DNA of 64,000 nt from Linum tenue (taxonomy: Eukaryota > Streptophyta > Magnoliopsida > Malpighiales > Linaceae), in the NCBI GenBank assembly GCA_946122785.1, contig CAMGYJ010000002.1, positions 42,806,495 to 42,870,494 on the forward strand, given 5' to 3'. Every line of letters starts with the position of its first letter. Within the stretch, counting starts at the first letter, position 1. Made by a program: the position numbers and the translations under genes. This document shows positions 9,906 through 19,164 of the stretch, piece after piece. Under the pieces are notes generated by a model, which did not search any database, was not told the DNA's origin, and saw only the letters and a list, made by a program, of their open reading frames with translations.

Positions 9906-10045
9906 TTTAGGAACTATACTGTAATATTTTATTACTTCTGTATTTTGTTTTATTAGTTAAACTATATATATTGTAATAAGGATAATGTAATTTTTACCAT
10001 TTTGATTAATAAGAAAAGTAGACTATTTTCTTCCAAGATTCAACA
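9874..10045 (+). repeat. 3' LTR of copia element 1
   Basis: 172 bp, matches the 5' LTR base for base as far as I could compare. The gag-pol stop codon lies within it. Confidence 0.95.
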
Positions 10046-10151
10046 GAGTTCGAAGCTAAATATGCGATCAGTTCTAATACTGAAACCAAACTTTTTTTTT
10101 TCTTCTCTCCAGATTTTAGAGGATGAAGGAACTAGTTTTGAGAGAATTGAA

Positions 10152-10770
10152 CCTGAGTGGGAGAGGGAGGTTGGGGAAGAGATGAGGCTTCCTGAGATGC
10201 TTCGGGAGGGCGGTGGTGAAGAAGATGTCTCCCCAGTCCAGCTTCTGCTCCTCGGACACCACAAAGGCTTGCCCAAATCCTTCAATCTCTCCAGGTCTCT
10301 GCCAGTACTTCTGCTTCTCCTCCATTGGCAGGTTGAAGAATCCCTCAACCTCTGCTTTCACCCTGTCAACCAACGACTCGCTCACTCCATGGTTTATCAA
10401 CTGCACAGAAATTAAAAACAGACCAGCAGGCTAAGAAAATAAACAGTAATTCAAAGAAATGGGTATAAGCTCTAGTACTGCTTGAGGAAAATTAAAGGAC
10501 CTGGAAGAAACCCCAGTGTTTGGAAGCGTTATGGAGCCTATCCAGCTCTGCAGTACTATTATGGCCACCTTCATCATCATGATGAGATGTTGAGAGTTTG
10601 TGCAAATCAATGACAGGAAGCTGAAGGGGTAAAGTGGCGTTGGGAGGGTGTTGATCGGGACGGATATAGCGGGGAGGGATGCCTAATTTGCGGAGGGGTT
10701 CCTTGGCAAGCTCTTGAACGCAAGCCACTGGGAGAGAGCTCCCTAGCTTTGTTAGCTCTGAACCTTCCAT
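10152..10770 (-). pseudogene. 2-oxoglutarate/Fe(II)-dependent dioxygenase, SRG1-like, 5' part only
   Basis: Exon 1 (10770-10501) encodes an N-terminus with the family DIOX_N pattern, LPVIDLHKL then the WGFFQ that ends the exon. An intron of 100 bp (10500-10401, GT...AG) leads to exon 2 (10400 to about 10152), which continues [19 protein letters not shown], then the [14 protein letters not shown] and [12 protein letters not shown] regions. Intact proteins of this family are about 350 residues and oxidise small molecules such as flavonoids or alkaloids; the C-terminal half holds the iron-binding HxD...H and the RxS that binds 2-oxoglutarate. None of that is present: homology stops near 10152, about 100 bp before the copia insertion, and does not resume beyond it. 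A (CT)n tract and TATA-rich DNA lie upstream. The surviving part has no internal stop, so the truncation may be recent. Confidence 0.85.
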
Positions 10771-10781
10771 GGATCAATAAT

Positions 10782-10804
10782 TCTCTCTCTCTCTCTCTCT
10801 CTCT
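10782..10804. repeat. (CT)n microsatellite in the 5' UTR of the dioxygenase fragment
   Basis: About 11 CT units immediately upstream of the minus-strand ATG at 10770, as is common in plant 5' leaders. A (TA)n-rich stretch at 10826-10847 could hold a TATA box. Confidence 0.85.
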
Positions 10805-11079
10805 AGTCTAAGAACTAGAAAGGCTATTATATATTATATATATATATGGCAGTTGGCAGTTTCTATGGGGTAATTAATATGTTAATAAATGAGTAACACG
10901 CGCCCAATATAAAAATAAAATCTTAACTAGCACGGATTTTAGGAATTCAGAATGTAAATGAATATGAAATTATCGATTTATCATGTACTGTATCGTTTAT
11001 TATACCATTTGGCAATAGAAATGTGTTTTCAAAAGTTTTAAAAGAGTAAGATATACTCGACATTGTTTTGTTTTCTTTA

Positions 11080-12740
11080 TGCGAGTCGAATGTAAAGCGA
11101 ACCAAGTTTTTTTTTTAAAAAAAAAAAACCCACACTCAATCTACCCTGCTAATTACAAAAGCGATAAAACTCGTCCTGCACCAGAGCTTGTCAACACCAG
11201 ATTTAATTTGTTGTTTTGTTATTTGGTTGCGGGTCAGATGGAAAGCAGAGAGAGTTTTTAACAAAAAAAATATACACCCGACCGAACACATCAATAAAAA
11301 AGAGGGTAAAATTCAATCCCGACGGAAAAATCGTCGACACCGGGTTTAACTTGCTCTTGATCCGAAACTCGTCAACACCAGGTTGAACTAGTTTTGACCT
11401 GATCAATTGTTTTGTGTTCGATCCGAGTCGGATTGAAAGCGCGTTGAATTTTCAACAAAATCCACACTAATAGAACCCGTTAATTACAAAATCAAGTAAA
11501 ACTCGATCTCGAACCAAAACTCATCAACACAGAACCTACTTTGACCAGTATTTAATTTTTTTGATATGGGTCGGAAGAAACGCTGCCCGACTTTTTAACA
11601 AAATCCACACCCAACCTCTCTGAACCCAAAACTCTTCCACACTGAGTTCAACTCACTTTGACGGGGGCCAATTATATTGAATACCCATGGGTATGAGCTC
11701 AATTGTTTAAAGTTTAAATAGCACAAAGGTTTTGATTAAGCGGACATAGTTTTTAAGAAAATCCAGACCCATCCTAATCCGTCAATTACAAAAGCAGGTG
11801 AAACTCTCGCTCCAGACATAAGTGAGTTGAACTCGCTTTGATTGGGTCCAATTAGGTTGAATACCCATGAATTTGGATAAGACTGATAATTAAAGAAAAT
11901 ACCTTTAACTAGGTCGAGTTCTTAACAAAATCCACATCTGACCCAACCAACTAATTATAAAAGTGGATAAAACTTGCCCCCGAATCAAAACTCGTCAACA
12001 CTGAATTGAACCTGATTTGACAGGGTCGATTGTTTTGTTTTTTAGGTGCAGGTAGGGATGTCGATTTGAAGCCACCCTGTTGGGTATTACCTGATCTGAC
12101 CCGCAATGGAGTGGATATTACCCGATCCGCAGTAGCATGGAGTGAGGCATGCGAATCTATTTTTCGACCCGTCCTGCCCCGCACAGTCCCATTCTTGGTA
12201 AATTCTATCTCAATTTCTTACAATATCTATTCATATTTTTCGTATTTTGACCTTTTGTCAACTATTCAGACTTGATCTTTCAACTAATTAGTCCCAATTA
12301 CCCACTCTATTATTCACTATTTGATTCATAAAGCTTTTTCTCTTCGTTTTATCGTAAAAAGTCAAATGTTATGTGTATTTTGTATTCAAATAACATGTTA
12401 GAGTGGGTTGACCCGCCTGCCCCGTACCCACACGGGTATTACCAAAGCCCGAGCAAACCCTTCAATTACAAAAGCGGGTAAAACTAGCTCCTAGCCTAAA
12501 ACTTGCCAACACCAAGTTCAACTTGGATAGTCCGATCGAATTAGGTTGATATAACCCACTTTGATCAGGTTGATTGTTTTGTTTTTAGGTGCGGGTCAAA
12601 TGATAGCTACCAATCCAATCCTTCAATTACAAAATCGGATAAAATTCGTTCTTGACCTAAAACTCGTCAACATCAAGTTCAATTAGGGTAATCCCTATCG
12701 AATTAGATTGATTTAATCTGCTTTGACCGGCTCAATTATT
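11080..12740. repeat. Degenerate tandem array of a roughly 160-340 bp unit
   Basis: The same block recurs: AATTACAAAA, then a GGGTAAAACTCG-like part, AACTCGTCAACACC, a TTTGACCGGGT-like part, and CAATTGTTTTG or AATACCCATG. Anchors on the AATTACAAAA motif fall near 11150, 11486, 11785, 11953, 12465 and 12623. Copies differ by many substitutions and small indels, and one is split by a hAT-like insertion near 12053. No coding content. Old. Confidence 0.6.
12053..12440. mobile_element. hAT-like remnant (TAGGGATGTC end, CCCGxCC-rich)
   Basis: Begins TAGGGATGTCGATTTG, the terminal motif of plant hAT-like elements, and contains GGGTATTACC and CCTGCCCCG motifs that return inverted near 12410-12450. 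A clean right terminus and target duplication were not found. Related fragments lie at 12895-13360. Confidence 0.4.
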
Positions 12741-12894
12741 TATCTTTTAATTTTTTCTCATATCTTCTCCACCACGAATTGCTTTATCTTCCTTATCTTT
12801 AAATATCTTTCTCTCCCATATCTTCATTAATGTTCTTCTTTCTTCCTTATTCAATATAGCTAGCGAGCCAAACTTGTTAAGATTCATATAAGTA

Positions 12895-13360
12895 GTGATA
12901 GCAATTTTAGATCCGATCCGTGTGATCTAATCCGTCCCGACTTGTTTTGGGCAGGTATTGCCTGATCCGGAGTAGCGTGAGACTGGACATGAATATTTCT
13001 TCTGACCTGCCCTTTCTCTTTTTCCGATCCGTTCTATCATGAGTTGTGTCAATATCAACTTGTATGTCTCTTCTTTAACATTTCTAAAATCATATTTCCA
13101 GCTCAAAAATTATAAGACTATGTATTTCTACTATTTAGACTCAATTATTTCTTTTAATATATTTCTCATTAATTTATGAAGTGTTTTCTTAATATTTGTT
13201 TGTAAACGAATTAAATATGGTGCTCTTTTTTTATATAACATATAAGGATGAGTCTTCTCACTCCGCCCCATACCCGTATGTGTATTACCTGACCCGACCC
13301 TCACTTAATGCGGGGCGAGTATGAGTATTGAGTTACTCGTCCGCCCCATTCGCTACATAT
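12895..13360. repeat. Second fragment of the GGGTATTACC/CCCGCCCC repeat family
   Basis: Contains GATCCGATCC, GGCAGGTATTGCCTGATCC and CCGCCCCATACCCGTATG motifs shared with 12053-12440. Ends are not definable. The surrounding DNA to 13600 is AT-rich with no gene. Confidence 0.4.
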
Positions 13361-13599
13361 AAGTATATCGATCTATAGCTTGTGATTAGACTATTGATAA
13401 TTAATAGGTTTGTTAGATTATGAATCTCAACATATATGAAATTTAAGACTTTGAGTTTGTGAGAAAATATGTCTCATATAATTTAAAAATGAAATTAAGT
13501 ATTAGTTAAATAATAAGTACTATGAAATAACATTATATAAACGGTTTAAAATTTAACTATCAACCAAATTATATCGTACCAATATATATTCTCACCTCT

Positions 13600-15385
13600 T
13601 TTTATTTTATTTTTATGGGTAACCTGTGAAATATATTAACTGGAAGGATCAATTACATCGTCCAGACGAAGCTGGTCTACAAGGAACATTGATGGTCTAT
13701 CTATCCACATTTCTCTACTATCCCAATGGGTCTCACTGTGAGCCATAATGTGTGATTAGCCGTATATCTCACATGATTTATACTAGCTGTGCTTGACCCC
13801 GTCGCTTGGAAGAGGCTGGTAATGCGGCCGCATAGAAGGCCTACCTTAGTGTGATCATCTTCTGGATGCCTGAGCTTCTCAACCAGTGATAGGCAATACA
13901 ACTCAAGAAACGAGTGTTGGAAACCAATTTGGTGTGCTAGTTGGGCTCCAAATTCCGCTGCTTATGCTTCCGCCATCTCCATCTTATACGAACCACGTAC
14001 CTTTTTGGCCGCTGCGACAGGACACATCCTTGATGATCCCTGAACACTGACCCTAAACTGATGCCTCCATTAGCGAACAACCCAGCGGCGGTGTTTATTT
14101 TAATATGACCAGTAGGGTGTCTTATCCAAACTCCGGTTGGCTGGTGATCACTACTCACCACCTCCGGCCCTTGATTCTTCTGATATTCGTCAAGAATAGA
14201 AATCGCTCGTTGGACAATCTCATCCTCGGGTTTTGTGTCATTGAAGAGCTGAGCATTACGCTCCTTCCAAAGTTCCGACAAGACCATCGCCCATTGCTCT
14301 ACAGTTTCATTAACCTCCTACAGTAGCACCTTCGCGACCCACGCTAGGCAATCCGGCACACCACTTACCGCAAAAGCTCTCGCCCATGGTGTTCCTCGAC
14401 GTATTTTGCATCTCCAACTGTATTCGAAGAAGTATGGCTTTGGGTTTTTACCTGATTGCAGAACGGGCACTCATCAGTCCATTTCGGATTCTTTGCCGCC
14501 ACTTTCTCTCCAGCAGGCAGGATTTCCAGGGTGAACCGTCACATGAAGTGTTTTATTTTCGGCAATACTTTCATAGTCCAGATTGCCTTCCATAGTTTCT
14601 CATCGCCACTTGGGGCTACCCCTTATTTTGCCATAAAGCTCGAGAGCCACTTTCTGTACCCACTCTTTGCTGTAGAATGGCCGTTCTCACTATGCCTCCA
14701 AATAAATCGATCACGTTCCCCAGCCCCGCACAGAGGTAGTGACAGAATGGTATGGGCAATGGAAGGAGGGAATCACATGATGACCAGATCCACGTTCCAG
14801 CTTTCGGTCGCCGGATCTATACAAGGTCGCGGACTGTAGAGTCCACCGGAATAATAGTCGGGGGTGACTCAACAAAAGTTGGCTCTCCGGGTAGTCATTG
14901 ATCACCCCAAATCTTCACTTGTGCGCCATTGCCTATCCTCCACTGAAGCCCGTCAAAGTCTTTGCACTTAGTAAGCTCCTCCAGATGTAGCTCGGCTTGC
15001 TGCCTAGACGAGCATCCAAAATAGAGCAGCTTTTATGATCTTTCGCCACTAATAACCTGGATATCAGCTACTCGGGGCGAAGATGAAGTGACCATAGTTG
15101 CTTTGCAAGAAGCACCATGTTAAAGCCCCAGAGATCTCTGAATCCAGCCCGCCATCTTCTTTTAGAGTAGTCGGCTCTTCTCGTCGGATCCAATGAGCTC
15201 TTTTCTCCGCAATCTTCTGTCCCCACCAAAAATTGGTGAGCATACTGTGAACCTCATCAATCAGGCCATCCGGAATTTTGAAGACCGACATCGCATAAGT
15301 GAGCTGTGCTTGTGCAATTGATTTTATGAGTACTTCCCGTGCGGCTACCGACATCGTTCTCTCTCTTAAGACCCGCAAACAAGTC
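13600..15385 (-). pseudogene. Decayed LINE: RT C-terminus, zinc-binding region and RNase H
   Basis: Reading the minus strand from 15385 down: the post-RT region VAAREVLIKSIAQA followed by FWWG and EDGGL; then WRIGNGAQVKIWGDQ interrupted by a TGA where Trp is expected near 14897; then a zinc-binding RVT region (KIKHFMW-like, with CPFCN); then an RNase H start, TGHIKIN, in which the catalytic Asp is lost. Several frameshifts and stops break it. The minus-strand end near 13600 is A-rich, as expected for a LINE tail. It belongs to a different, older LINE family than the copies at 1-3363 and 19165-21884. Confidence 0.75.
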
Positions 15386-15983
15386 CTTCTTGACTCGTCC
15401 CACCTCAGTGACTATAGAATTTAATAAACCAAATGCGGGGAGTGCTATAGAAAATCCAACACAAAAAATATATGATACCAATTAAGTATATAAACATGCG
15501 ATCAACTACTATCTTTTTCACAATGACATTAATCACATGTATCATATATACGATATAAATTATTAGGATATTCAACTTACAAATCATTTTATATTTAAAT
15601 TTAGAGATTCGGCTATTTAGAATGAGAAATGAGTTGAGCTCGAACCAAACTAACGAATTGACCTGAACCGAAGAGAACATGAGCTACGATTTCAGTAAAC
15701 GAGCTGAACTTGAATTCAACTTTGTTTATTAACGAGTATAGCTCGAACTAAACCAATACTCGACTAAACTCTGCGTCTTTGTTGCAACCTTATTCTTGAA
15801 ACCATATACATTGTCCACATCTATAGTATTAGTCAATCATTACTAGCTTCTCATCATGATTTTTCCTCCAAACACTGGGAGTGGAACAACAAGAGATCTT
15901 ACATCGTTGCAACCCAAAATGAGGCGTCAATTCATTACACAAAAACCACACAGCCGATGAAGCAGTGGACTGGAGCGATCAGA
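15386..15983. other. Intergenic DNA downstream of the XTH gene
   Basis: AT-rich, no gene. Bases 15640-15770 contain degenerate GAGCTCGAAC motifs related to the arms of the hAT-like element at 4260-5143. Confidence 0.5.
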
Positions 15984-17229
15984 TCAGATGTCAATGAAGT
16001 GGCGGCACTCGCGGGGGTGGCGCTTGGGGTCGTGGCAGTAGTTGTAGATCATGTGGGTCTGCCGAACCCATCGCAGCAGCTTCTTCCCGGCCTTGTCCAG
16101 CCCTTGGGTCAGCGGCCATTGCGGCCTGTTCTTCCTCCCGACCGAGCCCGCCATCGTCTGGATCTCCAGGTTTCTGTACGAGGCCGTGAATGGGGCCTCG
16201 TTCCAGTCCGTTTTCACGAGCCCGCCTCGCGTGGCCCATTTCTCGCCGTTCCAAATGCTGGCCTTGATCTTCATGGGCTTCGTGTTCGGGTACGGCACTC
16301 CCACGGCTTCCCTGTTGTTGAACACTCGAACTGGGATGTCGTCCACAAACACACTGCACGTCCGCGGCCAAATTAAACGCACCGCATTGCACACAATATA
16401 ACTTATCATTTGTTAGAGAAAATCAATCGAAGTAAAACAACAACATAACATCATGACATATATTGATTTTTGAAAGTTAAAAGGCATTTTCACCGACAAT
16501 TTCGTAGTTAAGTTATTATATATGAACACGAAACCTTGTCATTCAATTAATATGTATAAAACAAACATTGTCATTCAATACCGAATTCTTCATTCACAAT
16601 CGGATTAGGACAAGTTAGAGTCCCGAATATCTTACATGATGATGAGAGGATTCCAAAGAATGGTGTATTTGTGGAAGTCCTGCCTCGGGTCGAACCAGAG
16701 ACTGAATTCCTGCTCTCTATGACCCACCTCGTGGGTGTACACATTTGTATGCAAGGTATAAGGGTCGTCGGTCAAATTCCCCAAGAACTCCAGATCGATC
16801 TCTTCATGTTTTTCTGCCGTCGTCAACTTGAGGTGCCCAATTCCGAAATTCGAACAATTTGATCATGAGTTAATTGACCAACAAAAATGAACAAAATGTT
16901 TATTTTCATTATTATAATTAAGAGATGAAACTTACGTAGAATGTTGTGACGATTCCGGCGGTATTTCCAGGGGGAAGCTTCATTTCCACGTCGAACTTCC
17001 CAAAGAGGTAGGCCTTCTTGGACTGGAAGCCGGCGCCGGAGAGACGGTCGAGGGTCAGCGTCAGGAGCCTGCCATCGTCGGAGATGTTGGCGTGATCATG
17101 GCCCCACGTGACGTCAACATCCCGGTGGAAATTGGCGCCGCAACACGCCAACAGGGAGCTGATTGTAATTAGGATAAGCAACGGGGAATAGGGCGAGGAA
17201 CGTTCCCTAATCCAAATGCTTTCTCCCAT
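15984..17229 (-). CDS. Xyloglucan endotransglucosylase/hydrolase (XTH, GH16), three exons
   Basis: Exons 17229-16936, 16826-16636 and 16353-15984 are joined by introns of 109 and 282 bp with GT...AG ends (both donors GTAAG). They total 855 bp, or 284 residues plus stop, normal for the family. XTHs cut and rejoin xyloglucan chains in the cell wall. Residues 1 to about 32 look like a secretion signal (hydrophobic core [14 protein letters not shown]). The catalytic motif [10 protein letters not shown] places the nucleophile at Glu107 and the acid/base at Glu111, followed by the conserved N-glycosylation site NLT (115-117). Further family blocks are [52 protein letters not shown], and a C-terminal XET_C segment with Cys in YNYC and REC. 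No lesion was seen. It is the only apparently intact host gene in the window. The subgroup cannot be fixed by eye. Confidence 0.93.
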
Positions 17230-17677
17230 TAATGACGAATTAGCGTTAATTATAATTAGCTCCTCCGCCTCCGCCTCCTGGTGTGGGTGAATTTAACGTC
17301 GACGGCCTTAATGGGAACAAGGGAAGGAAGTTGCAACGGTTAGTTGATGGTTTGGTTACGTTAGGATTTGTTCTATAAGCGGATAAATTGATTACGATGA
17401 TTATGGCAAAGAGTTGATTTTGTATGTATTACGTTACGTGAAGATTTCTCTCTCCTTCCTCCATGCAACGTGAGGGGGGTCAAACGGTCAACCTATGGTG
17501 GACAGATGTATATCTGCTGCGTCTTCTATATTTGGCCTGAATCTTAAGAATTTTTGGGGAATTGGGAGAGAAATGGAGGGAAAGAAAGGGGAGCAATGGC
17601 TAATGAGAAATTGGCGTGCATGGATAATTATTATAAGCTTCAACAAAAAATATTTAGCAGTGACGTAACTAACTTAC
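17230..17677. promoter_or_regulatory. Probable XTH promoter region
   Basis: 448 bp between the XTH start codon and the next minus-strand exon, with no open frame. Being upstream of the gene it should hold the promoter. Possible minus-strand TATA-like sequence is at about 17624-17640, but I cannot place a start site. Confidence 0.4.
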
Positions 17678-18227
17678 CGGTACGACGGTTATTGGCAAGC
17701 TGTCGGTGCGATCATCGGTGGTAACCGTTGGATCAGCTTCCTCCCCCGGAGTGGGACTGGGAGGCCCACTCTCGGGATAGATACTTTCCGCAGCCCCAAA
17801 GGCAAGGAGCCCCAGCGAGTTGTACAGCTCAACCACGATGTTTGTACTAGGTGTGGCGGTTCGGTTATCGGTTAACCGGCCGGTTAAACCAATAACCGAT
17901 CGGTTATCCACTAACCGGTAACCGAAGGCTAGACGAAATGGTTTTGGTCTTAAAAGTGGGTCGGTTAACCGATAATCGAGATAACTGAGAAACCGAAGCC
18001 TATTTCGGACGGTTTTCGGTAGGGGGAGTGGTTATTTCGGTTAATCGATAACCGGCTGATCGGTTATAACCGAAATAATCGAAATGCCACCCCTAGTTTG
18101 TACTGCTTGTGAGCTGTGCTCCACCTGTTAGGCCCTCGACGTAGACTGTCACTTGGCCGCCGGCAGAGACGGGCTTAGGAAAGACGTCAAGAAAGAAGGG
18201 TAATCGCCACGGGATAGGAGCCTGCAT
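17678..18227 (-). pseudogene. Orphan first exon of an unrecognised gene, split by a hAT element
   Basis: From an ATG at 18227-18225 a frame begins MQAPIPWRLPFFLDVFP and runs to the hAT insertion (18095-17848). It resumes in the same frame after the 8-bp duplication with IVVELYNSLGLLAFGAAE and a Pro/Glu-rich stretch, then ends at a good splice donor (CCG then GTAAGTTAG, 17677-17671). Without the insertion it would be one open exon of about 98 codons. I do not recognise the protein, and no following exon is evident before the XTH promoter. It may be the remains of a neighbouring gene or a captured exon. Confidence 0.45.
17848..18095. mobile_element. Short hAT-like element (GGTTATCGGTTAACCGG-rich)
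   Basis: 248 bp with inverted ends TAGGTGTGGCGGTTCGG and TAGGGGTGGCATTTCGA, and a perfect 8-bp duplication GTTTGTAC at 17840-17847 and 18096-18103. The interior is made of inverted CGGTTAACCG motifs. No coding capacity. Confidence 0.9.
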
Positions 18228-18320
18228 GCAATGCGATCATCGTACCCAATATGCCAATACTACGATTACATTGTATAGAAGCTCATTTATACCAATATTA
18301 TTAATTAATTATTAATATAT

Positions 18321-18536
18321 ATTAATATATAAAAGCCAAGGTTATGAGTTACTATTCATTAGTGTCTCACAAACTCCTCCAAGTGCAAGTAGGGAAGATT
18401 CAAGTCATTCTTTTACCCCACTCTCTCATTAATATATAAAAGCCAAGGTTATGAGTTACTATTCATTAGTGTCTCACAAACTCCTCCAAGTGCAAGTAGG
18501 GAAGATTCAAGTCATTCTTTTACCCCACTCTCTCAT
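18321..18536. repeat. Perfect tandem duplication of 107 bp
   Basis: The block from ATTAATATATAAAAGCC to ACCCCACTCTCTC occurs twice in a row (18321-18427 and 18428-18534) with no difference seen. Confidence 0.95.
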
Positions 18537-19164
18537 GTAATAACCTTTGTGTTCATTTATTGTCCGTTGGGTCTACATCTATTGTCATTAGGTTTCATCT
18601 ATTGTTTATTGCTTTAATTATCCATTAGGTTATTGTGGGAGAAGCTAGGGTGCTAATTGCATAGGGGGTTAGCACCATGCTAACTAACATCTAAGCCGTC
18701 CATCACTATTTCAGATCTAATGGCTACAAATAGATAGAGGGTAGATTAGGGATAGAAGAAACAAAATTTTAAATTTTAAATTTATTCTGGATAGCAGCCG
18801 GATTTTGTGGGATACATATGGTTTGCATTTATGTTATGGGAAAATGGTTTTATTTTCCTTTTTTTTTTTGTGAACGTGAATGGAGAGAGTGTTTGCGTGG
18901 AGGGATACTATGTCGCCGCCGGCGACGTTTATAACATAATCACTACTTATGCTAGATTTGAAGAACACCACAAGGTTCTGTAAAATTGGAGAACACTATC
19001 AAAATAATGTCCAAAAAATAAGGAACACTACGACCACAGATCTGAAGATCACTACTACAACGTACAAAACCCTAATACTTGCAGAATCACTACAAATAAT
19101 AGATTTGAATTTACTACTAGGTCAAAAAGTTGGAGAACACTAATGGTTGTGGGACCCTCGGTAA
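18537..19164. other. Non-coding DNA before the second LINE
   Basis: No gene. It contains an imperfect hairpin GGTGCTAA...TTAGCACC near 18649-18676 and a repeated AGAACACTA motif at 18960-19140. Confidence 0.45.

Larger units (their letters stand above)
5218..10045 (+). mobile_element. Complete Ty1/copia LTR retrotransposon
   Basis: The two 172-bp LTRs (5218-5389 and 9874-10045) looked identical by eye; they begin TGTTGG and end CAACA. A perfect 5-bp duplication GAGTT flanks the element at 5213-5217 and 10046-10050. The primer site TGGTATCAGAG follows the left LTR with no spacer, and a G-rich polypurine tract (TTGCGGGGGGC, to 9873) precedes the right LTR. Between them lies one uninterrupted gag-pol frame. 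Everything needed for autonomous transposition is visible, so this is a recent and possibly competent insertion. It landed next to a truncated dioxygenase gene. Confidence 0.97.

Noticed and set aside
15957..16401. Open frames opposite and beside the last XTH exon
   Set aside because: Shadows of a GC-rich exon; the XTH frame has clear family motifs and splice sites.
18640..18690. Hairpin GGTGCTAA/TTAGCACC considered as a Helitron end
   Set aside because: No CTRR terminus after it and no matching TC start found.
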